From positions 173,574 through 237,573 of the forward strand of contig NZ_BSSU01000007.1 of the NCBI RefSeq assembly GCF_030161415.1: a stretch of DNA of 64,000 nucleotides, in the 5' to 3' direction. Below are positions 28,214 through 36,157 of this stretch, one piece after another (the first letter of the stretch is position 1; every line of letters starts with the position of its first letter). Below the pieces are notes generated by a model. It did not search any database. It saw only the letters and a program-made list of their open reading frames with translations, and had not been told where the DNA came from. A program made the translations under genes and the position numbers. This DNA comes from Thalassotalea eurytherma. Its GTDB lineage: Bacteria > Pseudomonadota > Gammaproteobacteria > Enterobacterales > Alteromonadaceae.

Positions 28214-31200
28214 ATGTTAGCTAAAATGTTTCTCTTTGAGTGGCGATATCTCGTTCGCCAACCTTCGTTCATTGTCACCAGTAGCATATTCTTTTTACTG
28301 ACGTTTTTCGCAACGGTAAGTGACAATGTACAAATAGGCGGTGGCGGTAACGTATTATACAACGGTCCATTTGCGATTGCGCAAACCCTTTGTATTATGG
28401 GCCTATTTGCCATGTTTTTGGTGGTTAACTTTGTTGCCAGCACAGCGACTCGTAATGAAACCTCAGGTATGTCTGAGATTTTATATAGTAAGCCAATTAA
28501 TCCTGTTAGCTACCAATTAGGTCGCTTTTTAGGTTCTTTCGCAACAGTTGCTACCGTTTTCGCGTTTGTTCCTTTAGGTATTTTATTAGGCTGCTTTATC
28601 GGTGACATTGCCGGTTGGGTAGATGAAGAGCGCTTAGGTCCAACAAACTTATCTTATTATTTTACTGCCTACTTTTATATTTCACTGCCAACACTCTTAG
28701 TGTTGTCTTGCTTGTTCTATGCGTTTGCGAATCGATTTAAATCGATGATGGCAGCTTACTTAGTTGCTGTTGGTTTATTCATTCTTTATAACGTTGCAGG
28801 CCAGCTATTTTCCGAGCCTGGCTATCGAGATATTGTTGCCCTGCTCGACCCGTTTGGCTTCAACACCTTTGGTGAAGTGACTCGTTACTGGACGATGCAC
28901 GACAAGAATAATACAGAAGTTGAACTTTCAGGTATTTTGTTGCAAAACCGTCTACTTTGGTTAGGCATAAGTGTTGCCATTATGGTGTTATTTGGTGGTT
29001 TCACGAAAAAAGTGAAATTAGGCAACAAGCCACAAAAAGCAGTGAAAGAATCAGATGAAAACTGGCAACAATACTTAGCAAATCGTATCGATTACAAAAG
29101 CCAAGGTATTCATACTGCATCTCATCTATTACTGAGAATTAAGTTTGAAGTCAAACAGGTTGTTTTTAGTGCACCATTTGTAGTATTAAGTGTATTGACG
29201 ATATTTTCATTAGTTGGTCCATTATTTGATCCTGATGGCGTATTTGGCACCCCAAATTGGCCGATCACGCAAACCATGGTGCAATTAATACTGGGTGCAA
29301 CGAGTCTGTTATTAATGATCATCATTGCTTATTACAGTGCGGAGGTCGTTTGGCGCGAGCGCAATTCTGGCATGGGAGACATGATCGATGCCTTGCCAGT
29401 TAATAACATTACCTTTTGGGTATCTAAAATCATCGCCATTTCATTAGTCATGTTGTTGCTATATATCATTGGCACAGTAGTGACGGTTATTAACCAAGCT
29501 ATTCAAGGTTACTTCAACTTTGAGCTCAGCCAATATGCTATTCGATTGGGCTACATCTATTTAGTGCCAGCAATTATGACCGTTATCCTCGCGTTTTTCT
29601 TGCAGGTAATTAGCCCGAACAAATATGTCGGTATGCTGTTGTTTGTCGTTTATATCATTTCAACCTTAGTGCTAAGTAACTTTGGTTTTAGTCACAATAT
29701 GTTCCAGTTTAGTGGCGCACCAAATGTATTCTATTCAGATATCAATACTTATGGTCATTTCATGACTGCGCATAACTGGTACATGGTTTACTGGGGTGGT
29801 TTATCGATTGTTTTAAGTGCTGTGACTTACGGCTTATGGCATCGAGGTCCAGCTCAACCATTGAAAGTACGATTAAAGCGCATGTCATACTACATGGGTG
29901 GTGCTGGTAAAGTAGCCGTTGCCGTTGGTCTTATCATGTTTGTTAGTGCCGGTAGTTATATTCATTACAACACACGCGTGTTAAATGAATACGTTATCCA
30001 AGACGACAGATTAGACAATCAAGGTGATTACGAGAAAACTTATGGTGCGCACAAAGAAGCACCAATTCCTACGGTCACCAAAACTCATGCTAAAGTTGAT
30101 ATTTACCCTGCAGAGCGACGCATTGAAGCCACTGCAGATATCACCATGGTGAATAAATCTAACGAAGCGATCAAAAAGTTTCTGATCAGCAAACCAAGTT
30201 TCACCAAAGAGTGGGCAGTTGAGATTGAAGGTGGTGCAAGCCATAGTTATGAATCTCGTTTTCGTACTGCTTGGTTTGAATTCGACACCCCGTTACAGCC
30301 CGGTGAGTCTCGCACAGGTAAATTAACAGTCACCCGTGCACAAGACGGTTTTACCGATGGAAGCAATGACTTTTCTCTCGTTGAAAATGGTACGTTTATC
30401 GATAACTACTCGTTATTCCCAGCGTTTGGTTACAGAAACGATTGGCAAATTCGAGATAAACATGAACGTAAAAAACGTGAACTAGCGCCGTTAGAGCGTG
30501 CCCATAAGTTAGAAGAAACACAGTATTACAATGAAAGTTTCTTCGGCAAAGGCGTTGGCTTTATTGATTTTGAGGCGACAATCTCAACGTCTGAAGACCA
30601 ATTCGCGATAGCACCTGGTTATTTACAAAGTGAAAAGGTTGTCGATGGACGTCGTATTTATCATTATAAAATGAATGCGCCTATTGTGAACTTTTACTCA
30701 ATAATGTCGGCTCGCCTAGCGTCAAAGAAAACCGAATATAAAGGCATTAATATCGAAGTGTATTATCACCCAGCGCACGGTATGAACGTTGATCGCATGA
30801 TCGAATCGGTTCAGGACTCGATCGACTACTTCACGGAAGCTTTTGGTCCATATCAGCATCAGCAAATGCGCATAATTGAGTTTCCTGGCTATCGCTCGTT
30901 TGCTCAAAGCTTTGCGAACACAGTGCCTTACTCAGAGAACATTGGCTTTATTACCGACCTACGAGATCCTGAAAACGTTGACACGGTTTACTATGTAACT
31001 GCGCACGAAGTGGCTCATCAGTGGTGGGGACATCAGGTGGGCGCTGCGAACGTTCAAGGTAGCGCGATTATTTCAGAAAGCTTATCTCAATATGCCGCTC
31101 TTATGGTACTTGAGAAAAAATACGGTAGTGAAAAGCTTCGTAAGTTTTTGAAATATGAGTTAGACCGTTATTTACGTGGCCGTAACGTTGAAGATATTGA

Positions 31201-31783
31201 GGAAATGCCTTTCATGCGTAGCGAAGGACAGCAATATATTCACTACAACAAAGGCTCGGTAGTGATGATGGCAATCCGCGACCGTTTAGGTGAAAAGAAA
31301 CTAAACAAAGCACTTGCTGAGTTTCTTGCGGAGTATAAGTTTAAAAGTACGCCGTACCCTACAACGGAAAATCTTTTAGCTTACATTAGCCAAGATACCA
31401 GCGACCTAGAACGAGAATTTGTTCGCGGCTTATTTGAAGAAATCACCTTGTATGATTTAAAAACTAAAGACGTTGAAGTTAGCGAGCTTGATAGTGGTAA
31501 ATTTGAAGTAAAAATTACGATTGATGCAGGTTTATTGCGTGCTGATGGCCAAGGCCGTGAAACCGCTGAAGACTTTGTTGATATGATAGATATTGGCTTA
31601 TTTAGCGATGATCCAGAAGATTTATCCGCTGAGAATATCGTTCAATACTTGGAAAAACATGAAATTAAAACAGGAGAAAACATCATTACGTTGACCGTAG
31701 ATGAACAACCTAAATATGTTGGTGTTGATCCATTTGTTAAATTGATTGACCGAGATAGCGCCGATAATATTTATAAATTATAA
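28214..31783 (+). CDS. ABC-2 permease fused to an M1-family aminopeptidase
   Basis: 1189 residues. The N-terminal about 590 residues form two blocks of six membrane helices of the ABC-2 type (first around 20-265, second around 320-580, with a cytoplasmic linker). The C-terminal about 590 residues are an M1 gluzincin: HEVAHQWWGH (His about 931) followed 18 residues after the second His by the ligand Glu in SESLSQYAA, and an upstream substrate motif region. The ATG at 28214 has AAGGAG at ideal spacing; a GTG at 28193 lies inside the ATPase gene. Fusions of this kind occur in Bacteroidota and gammaproteobacteria, but their substrate is not established. The peptidase part should face the periplasm. 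Confidence 0.88.
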   Translation: MLAKMFLFEWRYLVRQPSFIVTSSIFFLLTFFATVSDNVQIGGGGNVLYNGPFAIAQTLCIMGLFAMFLVVNFVASTATRNETSGMSEILYSKPINPVSYQLGRFLGSFATVATVFAFVPLGILLGCFIGDIAGWVDEERLGPTNLSYYFTAYFYISLPTLLVLSCLFYAFANRFKSMMAAYLVAVGLFILYNVAGQLFSEPGYRDIVALLDPFGFNTFGEVTRYWTMHDKNNTEVELSGILLQNRLLWLGISVAIMVLFGGFTKKVKLGNKPQKAVKESDENWQQYLANRIDYKSQGIHTASHLLLRIKFEVKQVVFSAPFVVLSVLTIFSLVGPLFDPDGVFGTPNWPITQTMVQLILGATSLLLMIIIAYYSAEVVWRERNSGMGDMIDALPVNNITFWVSKIIAISLVMLLLYIIGTVVTVINQAIQGYFNFELSQYAIRLGYIYLVPAIMTVILAFFLQVISPNKYVGMLLFVVYIISTLVLSNFGFSHNMFQFSGAPNVFYSDINTYGHFMTAHNWYMVYWGGLSIVLSAVTYGLWHRGPAQPLKVRLKRMSYYMGGAGKVAVAVGLIMFVSAGSYIHYNTRVLNEYVIQDDRLDNQGDYEKTYGAHKEAPIPTVTKTHAKVDIYPAERRIEATADITMVNKSNEAIKKFLISKPSFTKEWAVEIEGGASHSYESRFRTAWFEFDTPLQPGESRTGKLTVTRAQDGFTDGSNDFSLVENGTFIDNYSLFPAFGYRNDWQIRDKHERKKRELAPLERAHKLEETQYYNESFFGKGVGFIDFEATISTSEDQFAIAPGYLQSEKVVDGRRIYHYKMNAPIVNFYSIMSARLASKKTEYKGINIEVYYHPAHGMNVDRMIESVQDSIDYFTEAFGPYQHQQMRIIEFPGYRSFAQSFANTVPYSENIGFITDLRDPENVDTVYYVTAHEVAHQWWGHQVGAANVQGSAIISESLSQYAALMVLEKKYGSEKLRKFLKYELDRYLRGRNVEDIEEMPFMRSEGQQYIHYNKGSVVMMAIRDRLGEKKLNKALAEFLAEYKFKSTPYPTTENLLAYISQDTSDLEREFVRGLFEEITLYDLKTKDVEVSELDSGKFEVKITIDAGLLRADGQGRETAEDFVDMIDIGLFSDDPEDLSAENIVQYLEKHEIKTGENIITLTVDEQPKYVGVDPFVKLIDRDSADNIYKL

Positions 31784-31794
31784 GCGCTAAAAAT

Positions 31795-31829
31795 AAGGTC
31801 AGAGTACTAAGCAGTGCACTGACCTTTTT
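31795..31829 (+). terminator. Rho-independent terminator after the permease-peptidase gene
   Basis: Stem AAGGTCAG/CTGACCTT enclosing a 16-nt loop and followed by a T run, 12 bp after the stop at 31783. Confidence 0.8.
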
Positions 31830-31904
31830 ATTGTTACGCAGAATTAGTTTTCTGGGTATGATAATGACGTAACCCATGTGCTTTTTCCTTGCTCCACTAA
31901 AGAA

Positions 31905-32612
31905 TCAATGGAATCGACTTTTGAGTAGCGTTAAACCCGTGAGAAAAAACTGCTTTAGTGTAATGGGCATAATAACAAACAAGGCATAGCCTTTATCAAA
32001 ATCAGGGTTCGCATGACAATAGTAGGCGATTTCTTTTTTAGTGTTTTCACGAAAGCTTGCTACTTCCTGAGGCGTATAGTTTGTTGTTCTACCTGCGTGC
32101 ACAACACAGGTGCGTTGTGCAAACTCACTAAACGTACCGTCAGGGTTAAACCTTAAAAACAGCTGCTCACATGTTTTGGGCATAGTTGCCGACGGGTAAA
32201 TGATCGCAACATTTTTAGCCATCGCTCGATACATGGCCGGACTTAGCATAGTGTCGGCATAAAAAATGGGGGTTAGTGGATGTTTCAGTTTTAATTTACC
32301 AACAACAAGTAAACTAAAATCAAAGGTATTTCCGCCTTGGCGATGTTCTGGATAAAAGGCGGCTGACGCTTTGACCAAAATAGCGTCGCCATCTCGATGT
32401 AACGTTAATAAGCAATAGCCAACGATGTCAGTTCCATCGAAATAAAGCCTAAGCTTGCGACCAAACGCACTGTTACAGGTAAAATATTTTTCAAAATACT
32501 GGCTAGCATCTACATTGGCAAAACTTGCAGAAATTAAGAGCAGCAACTGTGCGCTATGCTCAGTAGAAAGCCATTGCTTATTTTGACAAAAGTCCTTTTG
32601 AATTAGCGCCAT
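31905..32612 (-). CDS. Hypothetical protein, weakly GNAT-like
   Basis: 235 residues, cytoplasmic by composition. The stretch LRLYFDGTDIVGYCLLTLH followed by AFYPEHRQGGNTFDFSLL resembles the central strands and acyl-CoA loop of GNAT acetyltransferases, but no convincing R/QxxGxG/A motif is present. The C-terminal tail is hydrophobic and basic (FVIMPITLKQFFLTG). It is the fourth gene of the sigma/TonB gene run, 22 bp after the preceding gene. I cannot name a function. Confidence 0.6.
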   Translation of the reverse strand: MALIQKDFCQNKQWLSTEHSAQLLLLISASFANVDASQYFEKYFTCNSAFGRKLRLYFDGTDIVGYCLLTLHRDGDAILVKASAAFYPEHRQGGNTFDFSLLVVGKLKLKHPLTPIFYADTMLSPAMYRAMAKNVAIIYPSATMPKTCEQLFLRFNPDGTFSEFAQRTCVVHAGRTTNYTPQEVASFRENTKKEIAYYCHANPDFDKGYALFVIMPITLKQFFLTGLTLLKSRFH

Positions 32613-32634
32613 ACATTACTTCTATATAGTACAT

Positions 32635-33336
32635 TTAAGATTGATTTTGACTGAATTCAAATACGATTACTAGACCTTGCTGAGGTAAACTAGGTGCTGG
32701 GTACCGCCATTGACTCAAGGCTCGTTTGGTTACTCTCAATACCTGACGATCAGCCGTAGAATCAAGCTTATCTATGTTGATAACGCGTCCAGATTCGTCA
32801 ATATCGTAACGTAATTTAACCATGCTATTTTCTACATCAAGCTTTTTAATATCAGGTAAAACCTTATAAACCGGCTCAATACGATATTGCTGGTGCTGTA
32901 GTTTCGGTATAGAAATATTAAGATTAGGTACGTTGATTACTGACACATCTTCTGCAAGAACATGGTGGTCTTCTGTTGGCTTGCTTAACGTTGACGTAGG
33001 CCTTGCCTTAACGATTGGTGGTTCTGGCAATGGTTCTTGAGCTTGCACACCTGCGCTGTCCTGCCTTGCTTTATTTATCTTAATTTCGACGACAGCGGGT
33101 GTTGAAGTAGGCGCTATCGGTAATGGCTCTGCTGGCTGTTTTATCAAATAGGTCATTACCGCAAATGTTGCCGCAGAAAACAAACCACCACCAATCACCA
33201 AAAAAGCAGACTTAATGGCAGGTTTTCTAACCGCGGTGGGATTTGAATCTAGGTCAATATTAGGCGCGTCAAGATTAGCTTTTCTTTGTTGGTAAAGCTG
33301 AGCTAAGTCTTGCTCAAAATCTTTATTACTCATCAT
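32635..33336 (-). CDS. Membrane protein with TonB-type C-terminal domain, possible sigma-factor partner
   Basis: 233 residues. A cytoplasmic N-terminus of about 42 residues is followed by one membrane helix (AFLVIGGGLFSAATFAVMTY), a Pro-rich periplasmic linker and a TonB-like C-terminal domain (VKLRYDIDESGRVINIDKLD, then ALSQWRYP). It overlaps the ECF sigma gene by 11 bp. Anti-sigma factors typically sit in this position with a short cytoplasmic N-terminus and one helix, so a regulatory role is possible. The alternative is a second energy transducer for TonB-dependent receptors. Confidence 0.7.
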   Translation of the reverse strand: MMSNKDFEQDLAQLYQQRKANLDAPNIDLDSNPTAVRKPAIKSAFLVIGGGLFSAATFAVMTYLIKQPAEPLPIAPTSTPAVVEIKINKARQDSAGVQAQEPLPEPPIVKARPTSTLSKPTEDHHVLAEDVSVINVPNLNISIPKLQHQQYRIEPVYKVLPDIKKLDVENSMVKLRYDIDESGRVINIDKLDSTADRQVLRVTKRALSQWRYPAPSLPQQGLVIVFEFSQNQS

Positions 33337-33895
33337 TATGTCCTAGTAATACCTTTAAATGGTTTTTACCGTATCTCAATCGGCTCTTAACGGTTTCAAA
33401 GCTTTCACCTGTTAGTTGGGCGATTTCAGTTAAGCTAAACCCTTCTTGTTGAAATATTATCGCTTCACGTTGAAAAAAATTGAGCTTTAACAGTGCATCA
33501 TTAAATAGCTTCACTCGATCGGCTAATTCAAGCTCTGATTGCAATGTTTGAGAGTGAAAGGCGTGAATGTCTTCAGTGATGTCGACAAAATGTTTAGTCT
33601 TGCGTAGTTCATCGATAAGACTGCGTCTCGCTATGCTAAACAACCAAGATTTAGCATGAGTAAATTGATGACTCCCTTTGTGATTTATCACTTTCAGCCA
33701 TGTCATTTGAAGGACATCTTTCGCAAACTCTTCATCCGATAAACTTAATAAATAATGAAAAACATCTCGGTTGTAACATTCAACCACACGCGCTAGAGCG
33801 CTACGATCACCTTTAGTGTAGTAGCGCTCTAATAAGTGTTCTGGTGTGGATTCGGCCGACAACCAGCCTTTTATTCTTCTAGGTAACTTCATCAA
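33326..33895 (-). CDS. ECF-type RNA polymerase sigma factor
   Basis: 189 residues. Region 2 (about 25-95) includes DVLQMTWLKVI and the promoter-melting helix AKSWLFSIARRSLIDELRK. Region 4 (about 130-185) includes NFFQREAIIFQQEGFSLTEI and the recognition helix GESFETVKSRLRYG. It is co-transcribed with a TonB-like gene 3 bp upstream and a TonB-domain membrane gene that overlaps its end. The target promoters and signal are unknown. Confidence 0.9.
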   Translation of the reverse strand: MMKLPRRIKGWLSAESTPEHLLERYYTKGDRSALARVVECYNRDVFHYLLSLSDEEFAKDVLQMTWLKVINHKGSHQFTHAKSWLFSIARRSLIDELRKTKHFVDITEDIHAFHSQTLQSELELADRVKLFNDALLKLNFFQREAIIFQQEGFSLTEIAQLTGESFETVKSRLRYGKNHLKVLLGHNDE

Positions 33896-33898
33896 ATG

Positions 33899-34507
33899 CT
33901 AGGTGCTCTGATCCATCTTAAAATCAAGCTGAACCGTTAAACTGTGCTGCATAACTTGCTGGCCATCGACGGTTTTTGCTTGATACTTCCATTTACGTAG
34001 TGCTTGTTTAGCCGCTTTATTGAATATTCTTTTTGGCTCGGCATTAATCACTTTAACATTAACCACCTGCCCTATTTTATCAATATCAAAACCTAACACG
34101 ACCCAACCTTCAATACCATTGCGACTTGCTTCGATTGGATAATTTGGATTAACACGGAAAATAGGACGTGCGCTAGCATCCCTTGGCCCGGAGAACGTCC
34201 CGGAAGCAACACTACTTTTAATTTGCACGGTAGGCGGTTCAAAACTAATAGATGTATCTAGTAAATGTGAATCATCTATTGTTTCTTTTAGCGCTAGCGG
34301 TTTTGGCTGCACTTTCGGTGGCGCCAATTTTATCCGCTCTATTTTTACTACTTGGCTTTTCTCTGGAGTGCGTGCAACTGAGACAGGAACGGCTTTAGGT
34401 GGCTCTTGAAAAACCACCTGCCCATTGTCTATCAAGCTAGCCATAAAGATAAATAGGCCAAACGTTGTCGCTAAACTTGCAACACCAATAAAAATTATTT
34501 TTCTCAT
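33899..34507 (-). CDS. TonB-family energy transducer
   Basis: 202 residues. One N-terminal membrane helix (about 4-25), a Lys/Pro-rich periplasmic segment (KLAPPKVQPKPLAL), and a C-terminal TonB domain with RVNPNYPIEASRNGIEGWVV, VNVKVINAEP and ALRKWKYQAK. It belongs to the TonB2-like short group. ExbB/ExbD genes are not adjacent, so it must share them or act differently. First gene of the sigma operon. Confidence 0.8.
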   Translation of the reverse strand: MRKIIFIGVASLATTFGLFIFMASLIDNGQVVFQEPPKAVPVSVARTPEKSQVVKIERIKLAPPKVQPKPLALKETIDDSHLLDTSISFEPPTVQIKSSVASGTFSGPRDASARPIFRVNPNYPIEASRNGIEGWVVLGFDIDKIGQVVNVKVINAEPKRIFNKAAKQALRKWKYQAKTVDGQQVMQHSLTVQLDFKMDQST

Positions 34508-34651
34508 AATTACCTCACAAATAAATTGACAATAAGTGTGATCACGAAAGCCTTCCTTATTGGCTTACAAATAAAACGTTTTAGAAATGAATAAAGGGTT
34601 AATGGCAGTAAAATAATTTAAAATGTAATTTTACAACAAGATATTTTGGAT

Positions 34652-34744
34652 AAAAAAAAGCCGATGAGTTAATCATCGGCTTATTAGCTATGAGGAAAGC
34701 TAGAATATACAATTATTACAACAAGTGTTCGCGTTGAGGAACGA
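34652..34744 (-). ncRNA. Small RNA candidate, copy B
   Basis: Minus-strand transcript of about 92 nt, homologous to the locus at 13229-13318. Stem-loop 1 has GTTC/GAAC arms around a CCTCAACG loop. An AU-rich segment TTGTAATAATTGTATAT follows. Stem-loop 2 has TAGCT/AGCTA arms with loop TTTCCTCA. The terminator stem GCCGATGA/TCATCGGC (34660-34680) is identical to copy A while its loop differs (TTAAC against TATTG), with eight T after it. The pyrimidine loops (CCTC here, CCCC in copy A) could pair with Shine-Dalgarno sequences, an inference. It lies between the TonB/sigma operon and a MITE. Confidence 0.7.
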
Positions 34745-34749
34745 TTTGA

Positions 34750-34779
34750 ATTATAGAGTACCTACTCTATCTTTGTAAA
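34750..34779 (-). promoter_or_regulatory. Sigma70 promoter of small RNA copy B
   Basis: On the minus strand, -35 TTTACA (34779-34774), an 18-bp spacer and -10 TATAAT (34755-34750), with the dyad AGAGTAGGTACTCT overlapping the spacer and the first base of the -10. Same layout as copy A. Confidence 0.7.
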
Positions 34780-34862
34780 GCTCTTTTTGTAGCTTTTTTA
34801 CATTTACGTGTGTTTTTTTCAACAAAAAATAAAGAAGTGGTGTTTTATTAGCCATGAACTGT

Positions 34863-34897
34863 AATAAAGCCACATTTAATGTGGCTTTATTTTTTTG
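34863..34897 (+). terminator. Orphan rho-independent terminator
   Basis: Thirteen-bp perfect stem AATAAAGCCACAT/ATGTGGCTTTATT, TTA loop and eight T on the plus strand. No plus-strand gene ends before it; the nearest upstream minus-strand gene starts at 34507. It may end an unrecognised plus-strand transcript or be part of an older unit broken by the neighbouring MITE. Confidence 0.6.
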
Positions 34898-34907
34898 ATA
34901 TTGGCTA

Positions 34908-35110
34908 GGGGCTGTTGAGCTTTCATTTTAGCCTCTGCTTTAGGCTAATTTTGAAGATAACAAGGCGAGAAGAGAGTAATGTAGTTGTTCTACCTTAACG
35001 ATTTTCAACGATGTTAGGTTTAAAATTAGCCAAAGCCCTTTGGGTTGCCTTTAAAAAGCGATATTCTTTTTCAAGGCAACAGAGTTACAAACTGAAAGAT
35101 CAACAGACCC
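34908..35110. mobile_element. MITE-like repeat, copy 2 (203 bp)
   Basis: Terminal repeats GGGGCTGTTGAGCTTTC and GAAAGATCAACAGACCC flanked by TA. It aligns with the copy at 22683-22946 along its length, with blocks such as TAGTTGTTCTACCTTAACGA in common, but lacks about 60 bp near the right side and has lost part of the internal inverted repeat. Confidence 0.75.
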
Positions 35111-35119
35111 TAATTATGC

Positions 35120-36016
35120 TTAGCTTTCTTCAGGAATCGAAACATGCATATGACCACCTTTATAGTCAATAGTCAGTAAAAAGTGCTTAAAAACATCATA
35201 GCCAATAATCGCCTCTACTTTACGTCCTCGCATTCGCGTACCTAAAGTACGATGTTGGCTTTCTAAGTTTAAGGTTTCACCGTCTGCGGGAAAGGTGACA
35301 GCAACATCATCAAGCGTAAACGGCCCAAACTCTACGCCAGCAGTGGTTGCCTGTTCTGTAAAGGCACTGTCATTAACACCAGAAATAACGATATTACGTT
35401 CAACTTCTTCAAGCAAACCTAAACGAGAAGCCACACTTCTTGAAACAAGCAGCCCACCTGTACTACCGGTATCTAATAAGCCCCAAATGCTTTTCTCTCC
35501 AATCTTTATATTCACCAATGGTCGACCGGAGCCTTTTTGAGCTTGGAACTTTATGTTTTTAAGTTTTGGTAGATCGATGATATTTCTTTTCACTAAACGC
35601 ATCTTTTGATTTGGGTAATCTATTTGAACAACAAAGGAAGCAAAGAAACCGGCACCAATAAGCATACCTTTTTCATGGTGGCCTAGTCGTATTTCCACGA
35701 CATCATCGAACTTTATATTCGCACCAAATAGGTTTGCAGGAACTTGGTCATATGACTGACGTCTTTCTTCACCCACCACCCCTTGGATTAACATTTTTTG
35801 CCCTTTAATTAACTTCGGTTTGTGCTTAATTAGGAATGCCGTATTGATTCCGTTGACTTGGGCACCACTGTCTAATATTGCATGAGTTTCAATTCCCGCA
35901 ACCGTCACAGGTATCATGATGTGACCATTATCAAGAGTAAAATCTAGCCACTGAGATACGCCAGCATAAGCGCTGACTGAAAAGAAAAATAAAACAACAG
36001 AAATGAATTTGAACAT
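35120..36016 (-). CDS. Retropepsin-like aspartic protease family protein, exported
   Basis: 298 residues with a signal peptide (MFKFISVVLFFFSVSAYA). Two pepsin-like half-sites are visible: ILDSGAQ (about 49) and LLDTGST (about 185), so a single chain could form both halves of an active site. Hydrophobic glycine motifs also follow each half (VVQIDYPNQKMRL; IIGYDVFKHFLLTIDY). The ATG at 36016 has GGAAG seven bases before it; an earlier in-frame codon at 36031 is less well placed. It acts in the periplasm; no substrate is known. Confidence 0.85.
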   Translation of the reverse strand: MFKFISVVLFFFSVSAYAGVSQWLDFTLDNGHIMIPVTVAGIETHAILDSGAQVNGINTAFLIKHKPKLIKGQKMLIQGVVGEERRQSYDQVPANLFGANIKFDDVVEIRLGHHEKGMLIGAGFFASFVVQIDYPNQKMRLVKRNIIDLPKLKNIKFQAQKGSGRPLVNIKIGEKSIWGLLDTGSTGGLLVSRSVASRLGLLEEVERNIVISGVNDSAFTEQATTAGVEFGPFTLDDVAVTFPADGETLNLESQHRTLGTRMRGRKVEAIIGYDVFKHFLLTIDYKGGHMHVSIPEES

Positions 36017-36117
36017 AACGCTTCCTTGCATATCAATAAGTTACGTTCAATAAGTTAACTTACGTCACGGCAAATGTAAACAAAAGGTTAATTTCGTAAG
36101 GCTTTAAAACAGGTTTT

Positions 36118-36152
36118 AATTCATCACGTTAACTCCATTAACGTGATGAATT
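36118..36152. other. Long perfect hairpin downstream of polA
   Basis: Fifteen-bp perfect stem AATTCATCACGTTAA/TTAACGTGATGAATT with a five-base loop, 5 bp after the polA stop. It lacks a clear T run on the minus strand, so it may be a weak terminator, a transcript-end stabiliser or a protein site. Confidence 0.5.
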
Positions 36153-36157
36153 ATCCA

